Assembly (NCBI RefSeq): GCF_001613265.1
Contig: NZ_BDCA01000013.1
Span: 1 to 64,000, forward strand
Reading direction: 5' to 3'
DNA: 64,000 bases
From: Nocardia vermiculata NBRC 100427
GTDB lineage: Bacteria; Actinomycetota; Actinomycetes; Mycobacteriales; Mycobacteriaceae
The notes below the pieces were generated by a model, which was not told where the DNA came from, ran no database searches, and saw only the letters and a program-made list of their open reading frames with translations. Each line of letters opens with the position of its first letter. The stretch's first letter is position 1. A program made the translations under genes and the position numbers. Below, piece after piece: positions 25,806-34,773 of the stretch.

Positions 25806-25974
25806 CTCGACCGTCCTCCAAGGATCAGGTGTGGAAGCAAGGGGGCTGTTCGTCCGCGCGGTCGCGGACCGCTCCCACGACGTAAACCGTTGTAACACCG
25901 TCTATCCCGGCATTTGCCGAGGGTTTCGCTGGGTGGGACCCCGGGAGCGCGGACCGCTGCTCGGGGCGACGGGA

Positions 25975-26868
25975 TCACTTCTTCGCCCACGACCATTCGT
26001 GGCCCCAGTAGCTGTCGGCGGTGATCTCCTCTGCGGAATAGGTGGCGTTGTCGACGAGCATGCCGCCGGTGCCGAATTCGAGATCCCAGCCGCCGGGGGT
26101 GCGGACGTAGAACGAGACCATCTTGTCGTTGGTGTGCCGACCGAGCGTGGAGGACAGATGGTATCCGCCGGCAGTGACCCGGTCGAGCGCGCGGCCCACG
26201 TCGTCGAGCTCGTCGACCTCGACCATGATGTGGATCAGGCGGGGTGCCTTCGGGTCGGGCAACGGCATCAGGGCCAGTGTGTGGTGCCGGGCGTTGCTGC
26301 TGAGGAACCGGATACGCATCGGTCCCGCTTCCGGCGGCGCCTGCATCCGGAAGGCGCCACGCGAGGAGAATCCCAGCACCTCGGTGTAGAAGGTGTTCGC
26401 GGCGTCGATGTCGCCGACCGGGATGACGATATGGCCTAGGCCCAGCGCGCCGGTGACGAAGCGGTGCCCGTGCGGTGAGACCACCGGGCTGTGCTCGAGC
26501 TTCGGCCCGTGGAAGATTTCCAGCGGCGTGCCGCACGGGTCGTCGAACGTGATCGCCGCCTCGACACCGCGTGCATCCGCCTCGGCCTGCGACAGCGCCC
26601 GCACCGGGATCCCGGCCGCGGTGACCGCATCGGAGATCCGGGCCAGTGCCGCACCGTCACGTGCCTGCCAGCCCACCGCACGCACCTGGTCCACTGCTCC
26701 CGGGATCAGCGCCAGCCGGTGGCCGTGCTCGTCAATACGCAGGTACACCGCATCCGGGTCCGGGCCGCTGCCGGGTGCGAAACCGATGGTGTCGAAGGCG
26801 AAGCGACGCCAGGCGCCGGGGTCGGTGACCTCGAGTTCGACGTAACCCAGCGAACGGATATCGCTCAT
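25975..26868 (-). CDS. extradiol ring-cleavage dioxygenase, HsaC/BphC type
   Basis: 297 residues, two VOC modules. Fe(II) ligands are His146, His213 and Glu264; His195 and Tyr254 fit the conserved acid-base pair of BphC. The opening segment IRSLGYVELEVTD and the SPHGHRFVTG stretch resemble HsaC, which opens the catechol made from the steroid A ring. GAGGAAG precedes the ATG. Upstream of, and in the same direction as, the KshA-type gene, 169 bp apart. A catecholic intermediate is thus expected in pathway B. Confidence 0.87.
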   Translation of the reverse strand: MSDIRSLGYVELEVTDPGAWRRFAFDTIGFAPGSGPDPDAVYLRIDEHGHRLALIPGAVDQVRAVGWQARDGAALARISDAVTAAGIPVRALSQAEADARGVEAAITFDDPCGTPLEIFHGPKLEHSPVVSPHGHRFVTGALGLGHIVIPVGDIDAANTFYTEVLGFSSRGAFRMQAPPEAGPMRIRFLSSNARHHTLALMPLPDPKAPRLIHIMVEVDELDDVGRALDRVTAGGYHLSSTLGRHTNDKMVSFYVRTPGGWDLEFGTGGMLVDNATYSAEEITADSYWGHEWSWAKK

Positions 26869-26997
26869 CGCGTGGCTTCCTCTCTGCGGCGCCGATGCGC
26901 CGGATGCGGGTGAACAGGCAGAAGTTCGACGAGGACAAGTCTGCTTGTTGCACCGCCCTCGTGACGGTGGGTTTCCACTGACCGGACGACTACCGCT

Positions 26998-27012
26998 GGT
27001 ATTGGCATTCTC
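26998..27012. promoter_or_regulatory. degenerate GAGAAT-N3-ATTCTC site
   Basis: GGTATTGGCATTCTC matches the region B operator at 9 of 12 arm positions, with one intact ATTCTC arm. It lies between the divergent dioxygenase and LLM genes, where an operator would be expected. Confidence 0.25.
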
Positions 27013-27081
27013 TTTTTTCGCAAGTAACGTATTCACAAAACGGAAACACGAGCGCGACCGGGTCGCTGAGTGGAGGTCTTC

Positions 27082-28038
27082 GTGCGTGTCGGAGTGATGA
27101 TCGGACCGGAGAAGGGGGACTCCGCGCGGAAGTTGAGCCGCATGCTCGACGACATCGCCTGGGCCGAGGAGGCCGGGATGGATACCGCGTGGATTCCACA
27201 GATTCCCACCGATTTCGATGCACTGATCACGATCGCCGCCATGGGTCTGCAGACCCGGCGCATCGAACTGGGGACCGCGGTCGTGCCCCTGCAGGCACAG
27301 CATCCGATCGCGCTCGCGCGCCAGGCGCTGTCGGCGCAGGCCGCGGCGGGGGGACGGCTGGCGCTGGGGGTGGGCCCGTCGCACCACTGGATCGTGCGCG
27401 ACATGCTGGGGCTGCCCTACGAGCGTCCCGCCGGATACACCCGTGACTATCTCGAGGTACTGCACGCCGGGCTGACCGGGCCGGGGACGGTCGAGGTCGG
27501 CAACGACACCTTCACCGTGCACAATCCGCTGGATCTGGGCCCGGTTGCGCCGGTGCCGGTGCTGGTGGCCGCGCTCGGTCCGGTGATGCTGCGAATCGCC
27601 GGCGAACGAGCCGACGGGACGATCCTGTGGATGGCCGATGAGCGTGCCGTCGCCGATCATGTGGTTCCGAAGATCACCAAGGCCGCCGCGGAGGCCGGTC
27701 GCGCCGCGCCGCGCATCGTCGCAGGGCTGCCGGTGTGTTTGTGCCGTCCCGGCGAGGCGGCCGAGGCGAAGGCGCGCGCCAACCGCATCCTCGGTGAGGC
27801 CGAGGTGTCGCCGAACTATCAGCGGCTGCTCGAGCAGGGCGACGCGCGCGATGTCGGCGATATCTGTATCGCGGGCGACGAGCGGCAGATCGCGGCGGGA
27901 CTGCGCCGGTACGCGAACGCGGGTGCCACGGATCTGTCCGTCCGGTTGCTGCCGATCGGCGACAACCGGGAGGAGTTGGTCGCCTCCAAGCGGCGCACGC
28001 GCGAGATGATCGCGGAACTGGCGCGGGAATTACGATGA
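27082..28038 (+). CDS. LLM-class (probably F420-dependent) oxidoreductase
   Basis: 318 residues, luciferase-like TIM barrel: an early WAEEAGMDTAWIPQ segment, RIELGTAVVPLQAQHP at about 69, and GGRLALGVGPSHH near 94. In mycobacteria such proteins mostly use coenzyme F420. Start GTG 27082 follows GGAGG by six bases. The stop overlaps the CoA transferase ATG. Likely reduces or oxidises a CoA-bound ring intermediate. Confidence 0.85.
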   Translation: MRVGVMIGPEKGDSARKLSRMLDDIAWAEEAGMDTAWIPQIPTDFDALITIAAMGLQTRRIELGTAVVPLQAQHPIALARQALSAQAAAGGRLALGVGPSHHWIVRDMLGLPYERPAGYTRDYLEVLHAGLTGPGTVEVGNDTFTVHNPLDLGPVAPVPVLVAALGPVMLRIAGERADGTILWMADERAVADHVVPKITKAAAEAGRAAPRIVAGLPVCLCRPGEAAEAKARANRILGEAEVSPNYQRLLEQGDARDVGDICIAGDERQIAAGLRRYANAGATDLSVRLLPIGDNREELVASKRRTREMIAELARELR

Positions 28039-29171
28039 GCGACAACGATTTCAGTGGCCGTGCGCCCGAGTCCGGCTCCGGGCGGGCGCAACCGGGACCG
28101 GGACCGGCCGACGGGCCGCTGGCCGGTATCCGCATCCTCGAGGTCGGCACCATGCTGGCCGGCCCGTATGCGACGATGATGCTTGCCGATCTCGGCGCTC
28201 AGGTGACCAAATTGGAGCCCGCGAGCGGCGATATCTCCCGTCAGGTCGGCGACAGTTATTTCGCGAGCCTCAATCGCGGCAAGCGCAGTATTCGCCTCGA
28301 TCCGGGCAGTGCGGCCGGGCGGGCCCGCCTCGGTGAGCTGGTTGCGGATTCGCATGCGCTGTTGGTGAATCTGAAGCCGTCGGCCATCCACCGGCTGGGT
28401 CTGACCTACGCCGCACTGCGCGAATTCAATCCTTCGATCGTGTGCGTGGCGATCACCGGATTCGGCCTCTACGGCGGCGACGATCCGGCCTTCGACTACA
28501 TCGTGCAGGCCGCTACCGGTGTCGCCGCGCTCACCGGTGATCCCGCCGGACCGCCCACATTGCCCGGATACTCCTCTGCCGACAATTCCACCGGCCTGAC
28601 CGCGGCGCTGGGGCTGCTCGCCCAGATCGTGTCCGGCCGGGGCGGGCAGGTCGACGTGTGCCTGCGCGATGTGATGTTGTCGCAGTTGAACTATCACGCG
28701 AGCGCCTACCTGAACGAGGGGCGCGTTCCGCAGCGCCGGCCCTTCGGTGCGCACTCCTACTACGTCCCGGCGCAGTTGTTTCCGACGGCCGACGGTTATC
28801 TGGCGCTGTTCATCACCCACGATCGCTTCTGGAAGGTCTTCGCCGCCGAGGCGGGGTTGTCCGGGTTCGAGACCATGGCCGAACGAGTGGCCCACCGCGA
28901 CGAGGTGCTCGTCGCGGTGACCGAGGCATTGGGGCGGGACAACGCACTGGGCTGGGAAGCGCGGTTGCGTCCGCTGGGCATTCCCGCCGCCGCGGTGCGC
29001 ACTCTGCCCGAGGCGCTGGACGGCACTCCCGAGGTGGTGGTCGACGCCGGGTCCTACCGTCTGGTGGGCTCGCCGGTGCGCATCGACGGATACACCCCGC
29101 GATACGGTCCGCCGCCGCGCCTGGGTGAACACGACCACCACAATCTCGGCGAAGACCGGCGCACCGCCTGA
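28035..29171 (+). CDS. CaiB/BaiF-type CoA transferase (class III)
   Basis: 378 residues: an N-terminal Gly/Pro-rich lead of about 30 residues, then the family start (GIRILEVGTMLAGPYATMML), LNRGKRSIRLD, and an Asp in YSSADNSTG that fits the catalytic aspartate position. The family moves CoA between acids, and includes alpha-methylacyl-CoA racemase relatives used for branched sterol side chains. Coupled to the LLM gene. A hairpin with T-run follows. Confidence 0.87.
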   Translation: MSDNDFSGRAPESGSGRAQPGPGPADGPLAGIRILEVGTMLAGPYATMMLADLGAQVTKLEPASGDISRQVGDSYFASLNRGKRSIRLDPGSAAGRARLGELVADSHALLVNLKPSAIHRLGLTYAALREFNPSIVCVAITGFGLYGGDDPAFDYIVQAATGVAALTGDPAGPPTLPGYSSADNSTGLTAALGLLAQIVSGRGGQVDVCLRDVMLSQLNYHASAYLNEGRVPQRRPFGAHSYYVPAQLFPTADGYLALFITHDRFWKVFAAEAGLSGFETMAERVAHRDEVLVAVTEALGRDNALGWEARLRPLGIPAAAVRTLPEALDGTPEVVVDAGSYRLVGSPVRIDGYTPRYGPPPRLGEHDHHNLGEDRRTA

Positions 29172-29174
29172 GTG

Positions 29175-29215
29175 ACCGGCAGTGCTGCCTGTGGCCGGTG
29201 ACCCCGGGTTTTTTT
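29175..29215 (+). terminator. intrinsic terminator after CoA transferase
   Basis: ACCGGC (29175-29180) pairs with GCCGGT (29194-29199), with a nested GGCAG/CTGCC stem, then a run of seven T (29209-29215), uncommon in this GC-rich window. Confidence 0.6.
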
Positions 29216-29352
29216 CGCATCGGTAGCCGGGCCTGTGATGTGGCCGACGATCACGTAGCCGCCGCTGGTGGAACCGGCGCACCGGCGGGCGCGTTCAGCG
29301 GCTGCCCGGCGCCGCCCCGCCCGGGCGTGTCGCGGCGGCCGGTGTCGCAGCC

Positions 29353-30498
29353 TCATTCGTAGTGCACGACCACGGTGTCGGTGTCCGGGATCGCCTGGCA
29401 GGTGAGCACGTAACCGTCCTCGACCTCGTCGTCGGCGAGGGCATCGTTGACCCGCATGGTCGCGCTGCCCTCGCTGAGCCGGGCCATGCAGGTCGCGCAG
29501 TTGCCGGATTCGCAGGAGAAGGGGGGAGTGAGACCTGCTCGGCGGGCGCTCTCGAGCAGGGTTTCTCCGTCGTGGCGCGCCACGCTCGCCTTCTTGCGGC
29601 CGAGATGGATGGTGATCGTCCCGCGCGGGGAATCGCCGTCCGGTCCGCCGCTGTCGGCCGCTGCTACACCCGCCGCCGTTGGCAGGCCCGCGGCTGCTGT
29701 AGATGGTTCGGCATCCGAGCTCGCCCCGGCAATGCCTTCCGGTGCTCCCGCCGACCTCGATTCGGCGGGCGAATTCGCTGCCGCGCCCGCATTGCCGCCG
29801 AGATCCGGCACCGGCGCGCCGAATCGCTCACTGAAGATCGCCCCGGGCCCGGGCAGCGCGGTCTCGACCATCTCCATGAACTTTTCCGGACCGCAGATAT
29901 AGGCGTCCGCGTGCCCGTGCGCGCCGACGAACTCGAGTACCGATTCGCGGTCGAGCACCCCGCGATCGCTGTCCAGGTGCCGGATCACCTCCAGGCGGCC
30001 CGGATAGCGCCGCATCAGCTCCTGTAGTGCGGGGCCGAAGATCACCGAGTCCTCGTCGCGGTCGGCGCACAGCAGTCGCACGCTGCGTCCGGTGGTGGCG
30101 AGTGCACTCTTGGCCAGCGACAGCACCGGCGTGATACCGCTGCCTCCGCTGAAGCCCAGCAGCGGTACCTCCGTCTCGCGCAGGCAGAAACGCCCGGCGG
30201 GACGGCCCATATCGAGCCGGTCGCCTTCGGACACGTTGTCGAGCAGCCAATTCGACACCTTGCCGCCCGGAACCCGCTTGACCGTGGTCATCAGTTCGGC
30301 GTCGGTCTCCGGCGCGCTGGACATGGAATAGGACCGGTACAGGTCAGCGCCGTTCACCCGGACTCGGAAGGTGCAGAACTGTCCGGCGCGGTAGGTGAGC
30401 GGACCGTCGTGCGGGTTCAGCACGAAGGTGCGCGCATCGGCGCATTCCTTCACGATCCGGGTCACGGTCGCGGGCCGGAACATCGGGGGACTCGCCAT
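29353..30498 (-). CDS. KshB-type reductase with long Ala/Gly/Pro linker
   Basis: 381 residues: FNR module with RSYS (55-58) and GSGITP (119-124), then a C-terminal 2Fe-2S domain with Cys329, Cys334, Cys337 and Cys367. Between them lies a 60-70 residue low-complexity linker (about 228-291) rich in Ala, Gly, Pro and Ser, absent from the reductase at 662-1705. It probably supplies electrons to the KshA-type oxygenase. AGGAGAGG precedes the ATG. Divergent from a ligase gene with an operator between. Confidence 0.87.
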   Translation of the reverse strand: MASPPMFRPATVTRIVKECADARTFVLNPHDGPLTYRAGQFCTFRVRVNGADLYRSYSMSSAPETDAELMTTVKRVPGGKVSNWLLDNVSEGDRLDMGRPAGRFCLRETEVPLLGFSGGSGITPVLSLAKSALATTGRSVRLLCADRDEDSVIFGPALQELMRRYPGRLEVIRHLDSDRGVLDRESVLEFVGAHGHADAYICGPEKFMEMVETALPGPGAIFSERFGAPVPDLGGNAGAAANSPAESRSAGAPEGIAGASSDAEPSTAAAGLPTAAGVAAADSGGPDGDSPRGTITIHLGRKKASVARHDGETLLESARRAGLTPPFSCESGNCATCMARLSEGSATMRVNDALADDEVEDGYVLTCQAIPDTDTVVVHYE

Positions 30499-30534
30499 GG
30501 AACGCCTCTCCTGGTATTAAGATTCTTATACAAA

Positions 30535-30549
30535 GAGAATAGCGTTCTC
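30535..30549. promoter_or_regulatory. operator GAGAAT-AGC-GTTCTC
   Basis: Dyad of the region B family (others at 37363, 41833, 42623). It lies between the divergent reductase and ligase genes. Likely target of the TetR protein at 41846-42499. Confidence 0.65.
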
Positions 30550-30571
30550 CTGAACGAGATGGGATTTTCTC

Positions 30572-31972
30572 ATGACCGAGCCGACAGCGATCGTCTTCGA
30601 CGATCGGTGCTACAGCCTGTCGCAGCTCGACGACCTGGCCGGAGGGCTGGCGAGCACGCTGCGTGAGCAGGGAGCCGGCCCGGGCGCTCGCATCGCGCTG
30701 ATGTCGTCCAACCGGCCCGAATTCGTGGTCGCCGTGCTGGCGGCCTGGAAGCTGGGCGCGGCCGTGGTGCTGCTGAGCCCGGCCTGGCGGCGTGCCGAGG
30801 TCGAACACGCCCTGCAGATCACCGAGCCCGATCTCGCGGTCGGCGACCACCCGGTGCTGGCCGAGCTGATGCCGATGCTCGACCTCGACGAACCCATCAC
30901 GCCCCAGCGCGCCGAATTCCCCGCACCGGATCCAGCGACGGACGCGGTGCTGGTCTTCAGCTCCGGCACCACCGGCCTGCCCAAGGCGGTGCGCCACACC
31001 CACGCCTCCTTCGCCGCCGCCGTGCGCGACTGGGAGCAGGTGCTGGAACTCCGGCCCGGCGACCGCATCCAGATCCTCACCCCGCCCTCGCACATCCTCG
31101 GCCTGCTCAACATCGTCACCGCGTTGCGGGTGGGCGCCTGGATGCGGCTGCACCGCCGTTTCGATCTGGACACGATGTTGCGCAGTATCGAAAGCGACCG
31201 CATCACCGTCGAGATGGCGGTGGCCCCGATCGCGCTCGCGATCGCCTCCCATCCGGACCTGGAATCGTTCGACCTCTCCTCGCTGCGCTACATCATGTGG
31301 GGTGCCACCCCGGTCACGGTGAGCGTCGCCGAAACTGTCACCCGCCGCACCGGGGTGCGGTGGCTACCCGCCTACGGCGCCACCGAACTGCCGGTGCTGG
31401 CCTGCAACCCGATCGAAGGCGCCCGGCTGGACTCGGTCGGGCGTGCCGCGCCCAGCGTCGAACTGCGCACGGTGTCGCTCGACGACGGAAAGCCGTTGCC
31501 ACCCGGCGAGATCGGTGAACTGCAGGCACGCTCCGCGGCGCTGATGGCGGGCTACCTACCCGCCGAGGAGCACGGCTCGGTCGCCGGCGGCTGGTACCGC
31601 ACCGGTGATGTCGGCTGGATCGACGCCGACGGCTGGATCCGTATCACCGACCGGGTCAAGGAGATGATCAAGGTCCGTGGCTTCCAGGTCGCACCCGCCG
31701 AAATCGAAGCCGTGCTGCACGGGCACCCCGCGGTATCGGACTGCGCGGTGTTCGGGGTGGCCGACGCGGCAGACGGTGAGGCGATCGTCGCCGCGGTCGC
31801 CACCGCGGCCCCCGTCACCGCCGCAGAGTTGTCCGCCCTGGTCGCCGAGCGTCTGGCCGGCTACAAGCGGCTGCGCCGGGTGGTGTTCGTACCCGATATT
31901 CCGCGCCTGCCGTCCGGCAAGGTGCTGCGCCGAGTTCTCGAGGAGCGCTATGGACGTCCGTCTGACGAGTGA
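30572..31972 (+). CDS. acyl-CoA ligase (AMP-forming, FadD-type)
   Basis: 466 residues, short for the family. P-loop SSGTTGLPKAV (about 130), AYGATELP, GDVGWIDADGWIRITDR and the C-terminal Lys in RLPSGKVLRR. First gene of a five-gene operon (ligase, FadE, FadE, Ech, LLM). It overlaps the next gene by 23 bp. It activates an acid of pathway B. Confidence 0.9.
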   Translation: MTEPTAIVFDDRCYSLSQLDDLAGGLASTLREQGAGPGARIALMSSNRPEFVVAVLAAWKLGAAVVLLSPAWRRAEVEHALQITEPDLAVGDHPVLAELMPMLDLDEPITPQRAEFPAPDPATDAVLVFSSGTTGLPKAVRHTHASFAAAVRDWEQVLELRPGDRIQILTPPSHILGLLNIVTALRVGAWMRLHRRFDLDTMLRSIESDRITVEMAVAPIALAIASHPDLESFDLSSLRYIMWGATPVTVSVAETVTRRTGVRWLPAYGATELPVLACNPIEGARLDSVGRAAPSVELRTVSLDDGKPLPPGEIGELQARSAALMAGYLPAEEHGSVAGGWYRTGDVGWIDADGWIRITDRVKEMIKVRGFQVAPAEIEAVLHGHPAVSDCAVFGVADAADGEAIVAAVATAAPVTAAELSALVAERLAGYKRLRRVVFVPDIPRLPSGKVLRRVLEERYGRPSDE

Positions 31973-32855
31973 ACAGCGCCAATTGCGCGATGCCGCAGCG
32001 AAATTGGCCGATGATCAGGGTCCGGATTCGGTATCGGAGCTGGGGGAGCCGGATCGGATCGCGCGGCTCGACAAAACGGTGGAATCGACCGGCTGGCGGT
32101 CGCTGCGCTCGGACGGCGCCAGTGGTGTCGAGGTGGCGCTGGTGGCCGAGGAATTCGCCCGCGGCCTGGTCGATGTCGCCTATCTGGGGCCGGTGCTCGC
32201 CGACGATCTGCGCGGGCATCCCAGCGGTGGCGAGGGGCGGTGGACCTTGGCCGTGGGCGGGCGCGCGATCGACGCTGCCGGGTGCGACCGGGCGGTGGTA
32301 CTGGACGACGGCCAGGTACTGGCCGGCCGGCTGGAAACCGCGGTCACGCGCGCCGACCCGACCCGTGCGGTCGCCGAGCTCGCCGGCCGGCTCGAACATA
32401 TCGGGGAGCTGTCGCACGAGCAGTCACGGCAGTGGTTCGCGCTGGCGCTCGTCGGCACCACGGCCGATCTGCTGGGCGCAGCCCGCGGTGCGCAGGCGCT
32501 CGCCGTCGACTATGCGAAAGTACGTGAGCAGTACGGGAAGACGATCGGGTCGTATCAGGCCGTGGCGCATCTGCTCGCCGAGGCCCAGGCCCTGATCGAG
32601 GGGTCGATCAGTGTGCTGCGTTACGCCGCGTGGGGTGTCGACGAACTCGAGCCCGAGCAGGCCGTGCGTGCCGCCCGGATCGCCAAGATCTACTGCGCCC
32701 GCGCCGCCCGCACCGTCTGTGAGACCGCGATCCAGGTGCACGGCGGCATCGGCAATACCTGGGAGTGTCTGGCGCACGTCTATCTGCGCCGGGCACTCGT
32801 TTCGACCGAACTGTTTCCCGTCCGCCTGGAGGAGATCGACTGTGGACTTTCGTGA
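31950..32855 (+). CDS. acyl-CoA dehydrogenase (small FadE-type subunit)
   Basis: 301 residues, a shortened FadE. REQYGKTIGSYQAVAHLLAE and QVHGGIGNTWECLAH are the FAD-contact and C-terminal segments. AGGAG precedes the ATG, which lies inside the end of the ligase gene. Overlaps the next FadE by 14 bp. Likely the non-catalytic half of a heteromeric dehydrogenase. Confidence 0.83.
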   Translation: MDVRLTSEQRQLRDAAAKLADDQGPDSVSELGEPDRIARLDKTVESTGWRSLRSDGASGVEVALVAEEFARGLVDVAYLGPVLADDLRGHPSGGEGRWTLAVGGRAIDAAGCDRAVVLDDGQVLAGRLETAVTRADPTRAVAELAGRLEHIGELSHEQSRQWFALALVGTTADLLGAARGAQALAVDYAKVREQYGKTIGSYQAVAHLLAEAQALIEGSISVLRYAAWGVDELEPEQAVRAARIAKIYCARAARTVCETAIQVHGGIGNTWECLAHVYLRRALVSTELFPVRLEEIDCGLS

Positions 32856-33930
32856 TTCGCCCGCCGAAGCGCAATTCCGGGACCGGCTGCGCACCTGGCT
32901 GAACGAGGTCGCCGGGCAGTTCCCCACCTCGGGTGACGAGTACTGGGCCCGCCAGGGCGAATGGCATCGGGCCCTGTACGAGGCGGGGTTCTTCGGGGCG
33001 TCCTGGCCCGCGGAATTCGGCGGCCACGAGCTGCCGCCGGTCTACGACGTGATCGTCGACGAGGAACTGGCCCGCGCCGGTGCTCCGCCGCGGCCGAGTC
33101 TGGGGTATCTGATCCAGGGACTGGGCCGCCACGGCAGCAGGGAACTCCAGCAGCGGTTCCTGCCCGGCATGATCAACGGCACCGAACGCTGGTGCCAGGG
33201 CTTCTCCGAACCCGGGGCCGGATCGGATCTCGCCGCACTGACCACCACCGCGACCCGCGACGGTGACCACTATGTCGTCCACGGTCACAAGATCTGGACC
33301 AGCTACTCCGATGTTGCCGACTGGTGCCTGCTGCTGGCCCGCACCGATCCTCGAGCGCCGCGGCACAAAGGGATTTCGGCGTTCATCGTCGAGATGAAAC
33401 AGCCCGGCGTCCAGCAGCGGCCGTTGCGGATGATCAGCGGAATCACCACCGAATTCGGTCAGGTGAGCTTCGACGGTGCCACTGTGCCCGCCGACCGCAT
33501 GGTCGGGCAGCCGGGGGAGGGATGGAAGCTCGCGATGACCGTGGTCGGGCACGAGCGTGAACCCTCCACCCTCGGCTACTCCGCGCGCTACGCCACGACC
33601 GTGCGGCTGCTGTCCGAACGCGTGGCGGGAGACCCACCCGAGGAATTGGCCTGGGCGGCGGTGCAATCGGAGATGCTGCGGCTGCATGTGCGCCGCCGGC
33701 TGTCAGAACAGCTCGACGGGGTGTCGCACGGCCCGGACGGATCACTCGACAAACTGTTGATGACCTGGGTCGACCAGGCCGTCGGACATGCCGCGCTCAC
33801 CGTCGCCGGCACCGATGACACCCATATGTTCGGCAGCTACCTCTACAGCCGCGCACAGAGCGTCATGGGCGGCACCTCACAGATTCAGAAGAACATCATC
33901 GCCGGCCGCATTCTCGGATTGGGAGCTTGA
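32842..33930 (+). CDS. acyl-CoA dehydrogenase (large FadE-type subunit)
   Basis: 362 residues: GFSEPGAGSDLAALTTTATRDG, GHKIWTSYSDVADW and the standard C-terminal GGTSQIQKNIIAGRILGLG. GTG start with GGAGGAG upstream. Pairs with the preceding small FadE; the Ech gene follows directly. Confidence 0.88.
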   Translation: MDFRDSPAEAQFRDRLRTWLNEVAGQFPTSGDEYWARQGEWHRALYEAGFFGASWPAEFGGHELPPVYDVIVDEELARAGAPPRPSLGYLIQGLGRHGSRELQQRFLPGMINGTERWCQGFSEPGAGSDLAALTTTATRDGDHYVVHGHKIWTSYSDVADWCLLLARTDPRAPRHKGISAFIVEMKQPGVQQRPLRMISGITTEFGQVSFDGATVPADRMVGQPGEGWKLAMTVVGHEREPSTLGYSARYATTVRLLSERVAGDPPEELAWAAVQSEMLRLHVRRRLSEQLDGVSHGPDGSLDKLLMTWVDQAVGHAALTVAGTDDTHMFGSYLYSRAQSVMGGTSQIQKNIIAGRILGLGA

Positions 33931-33931
33931 T

Positions 33932-34771
33932 ATGTACGACCTGCCCGACGAAGTCGACGTCCGCGCCGAAGGTTCGGTGCGGATCATCACCTTGAACCGG
34001 CCCGATGCGCTCAACGCCGTCGACGACAATCTGCACACCGGTCTGGCCCGACTGTGGCCGCGACTGAGCGAGGATCGCGAAGCCCGGGTCGCGGTGCTGA
34101 CCGGCGCCGGTCGCGCCTTCTCCGCCGGCGGCGACTTCGACTATCTCGGCGAGCTGAGCCGCGATGCGGATCTGCGCGCGAAAACCATTGCGCACGGCCG
34201 CGATATCGTGCTCGGCATGGCGCGCTGCCGGGTTCCGGTGGTGACCGCGGTCAACGGTCCCGCCGTCGGATTGGGCTGCAGTCTGGTCGCGCTCAGCGAT
34301 ATCGTCTACATCGCCGAGCAGGCCTATCTCGCCGACCCGCACGTGCAGGTCGGGCTCGTCGCCGCCGACGGTGGCCCGCTGACCTGGCCGCTGCACACCA
34401 GCCTGCTGCTGGCCAAGGAGTACGCGCTGACCGGTGCGCGCATCCCCGCCGAACGGGCGCGGGAGATGGGCCTGGTCAACCATGTGGTCGAGGATCCGGT
34501 GGCCGAGGCCCGTGCCTGCGCCGGGCGGATCCTGCAATTGCCCAGGCAGGCAGTGGAATCCACCAAGCGGCTGCTGAACCTGCAATTGGAGCACGCGGTA
34601 CTGGCCACGCTGGACTTCGCCCTCACCGCCGAGGACCTCACCTTCCAGTCCGAGGATCTGCGCGCCAATCTGGCCAGGCTGACGGCACCGAAGAACGGTG
34701 CCTCGAAGTCGGAGTCGTCGAAGTCCGGGTCGTCGAAGACTGCTTCGCAGTCGGCGTCGTCGAAGGTGTAG
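33932..34771 (+). CDS. enoyl-CoA hydratase family protein with Ser/Lys-rich tail
   Basis: 279 residues: crotonase core with RAFSAGGDFDYLGE and VTAVNGPAVGLGCSLVA. After about residue 252 the chain turns into a Ser/Lys tail of some 25 residues encoded by a 15-bp tandem repeat (34703-34747); such a tail is foreign to the family and may be disordered. Less like the Ech at 12745 and 44848 than these are like each other. Confidence 0.85.
   Translation: MYDLPDEVDVRAEGSVRIITLNRPDALNAVDDNLHTGLARLWPRLSEDREARVAVLTGAGRAFSAGGDFDYLGELSRDADLRAKTIAHGRDIVLGMARCRVPVVTAVNGPAVGLGCSLVALSDIVYIAEQAYLADPHVQVGLVAADGGPLTWPLHTSLLLAKEYALTGARIPAERAREMGLVNHVVEDPVAEARACAGRILQLPRQAVESTKRLLNLQLEHAVLATLDFALTAEDLTFQSEDLRANLARLTAPKNGASKSESSKSGSSKTASQSASSKV
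34703..34747 (+). repeat. 15-bp tandem repeat, three copies, inside Ech gene
   Basis: Three 15-bp units beginning TCGAAG (starts 34703, 34718, 34733), followed by degenerate remnants, encode the SKSESSKSGSSKTAS tail. In frame, so length changes would keep the gene open. Confidence 0.65.
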
Positions 34772-34773
34772 CC

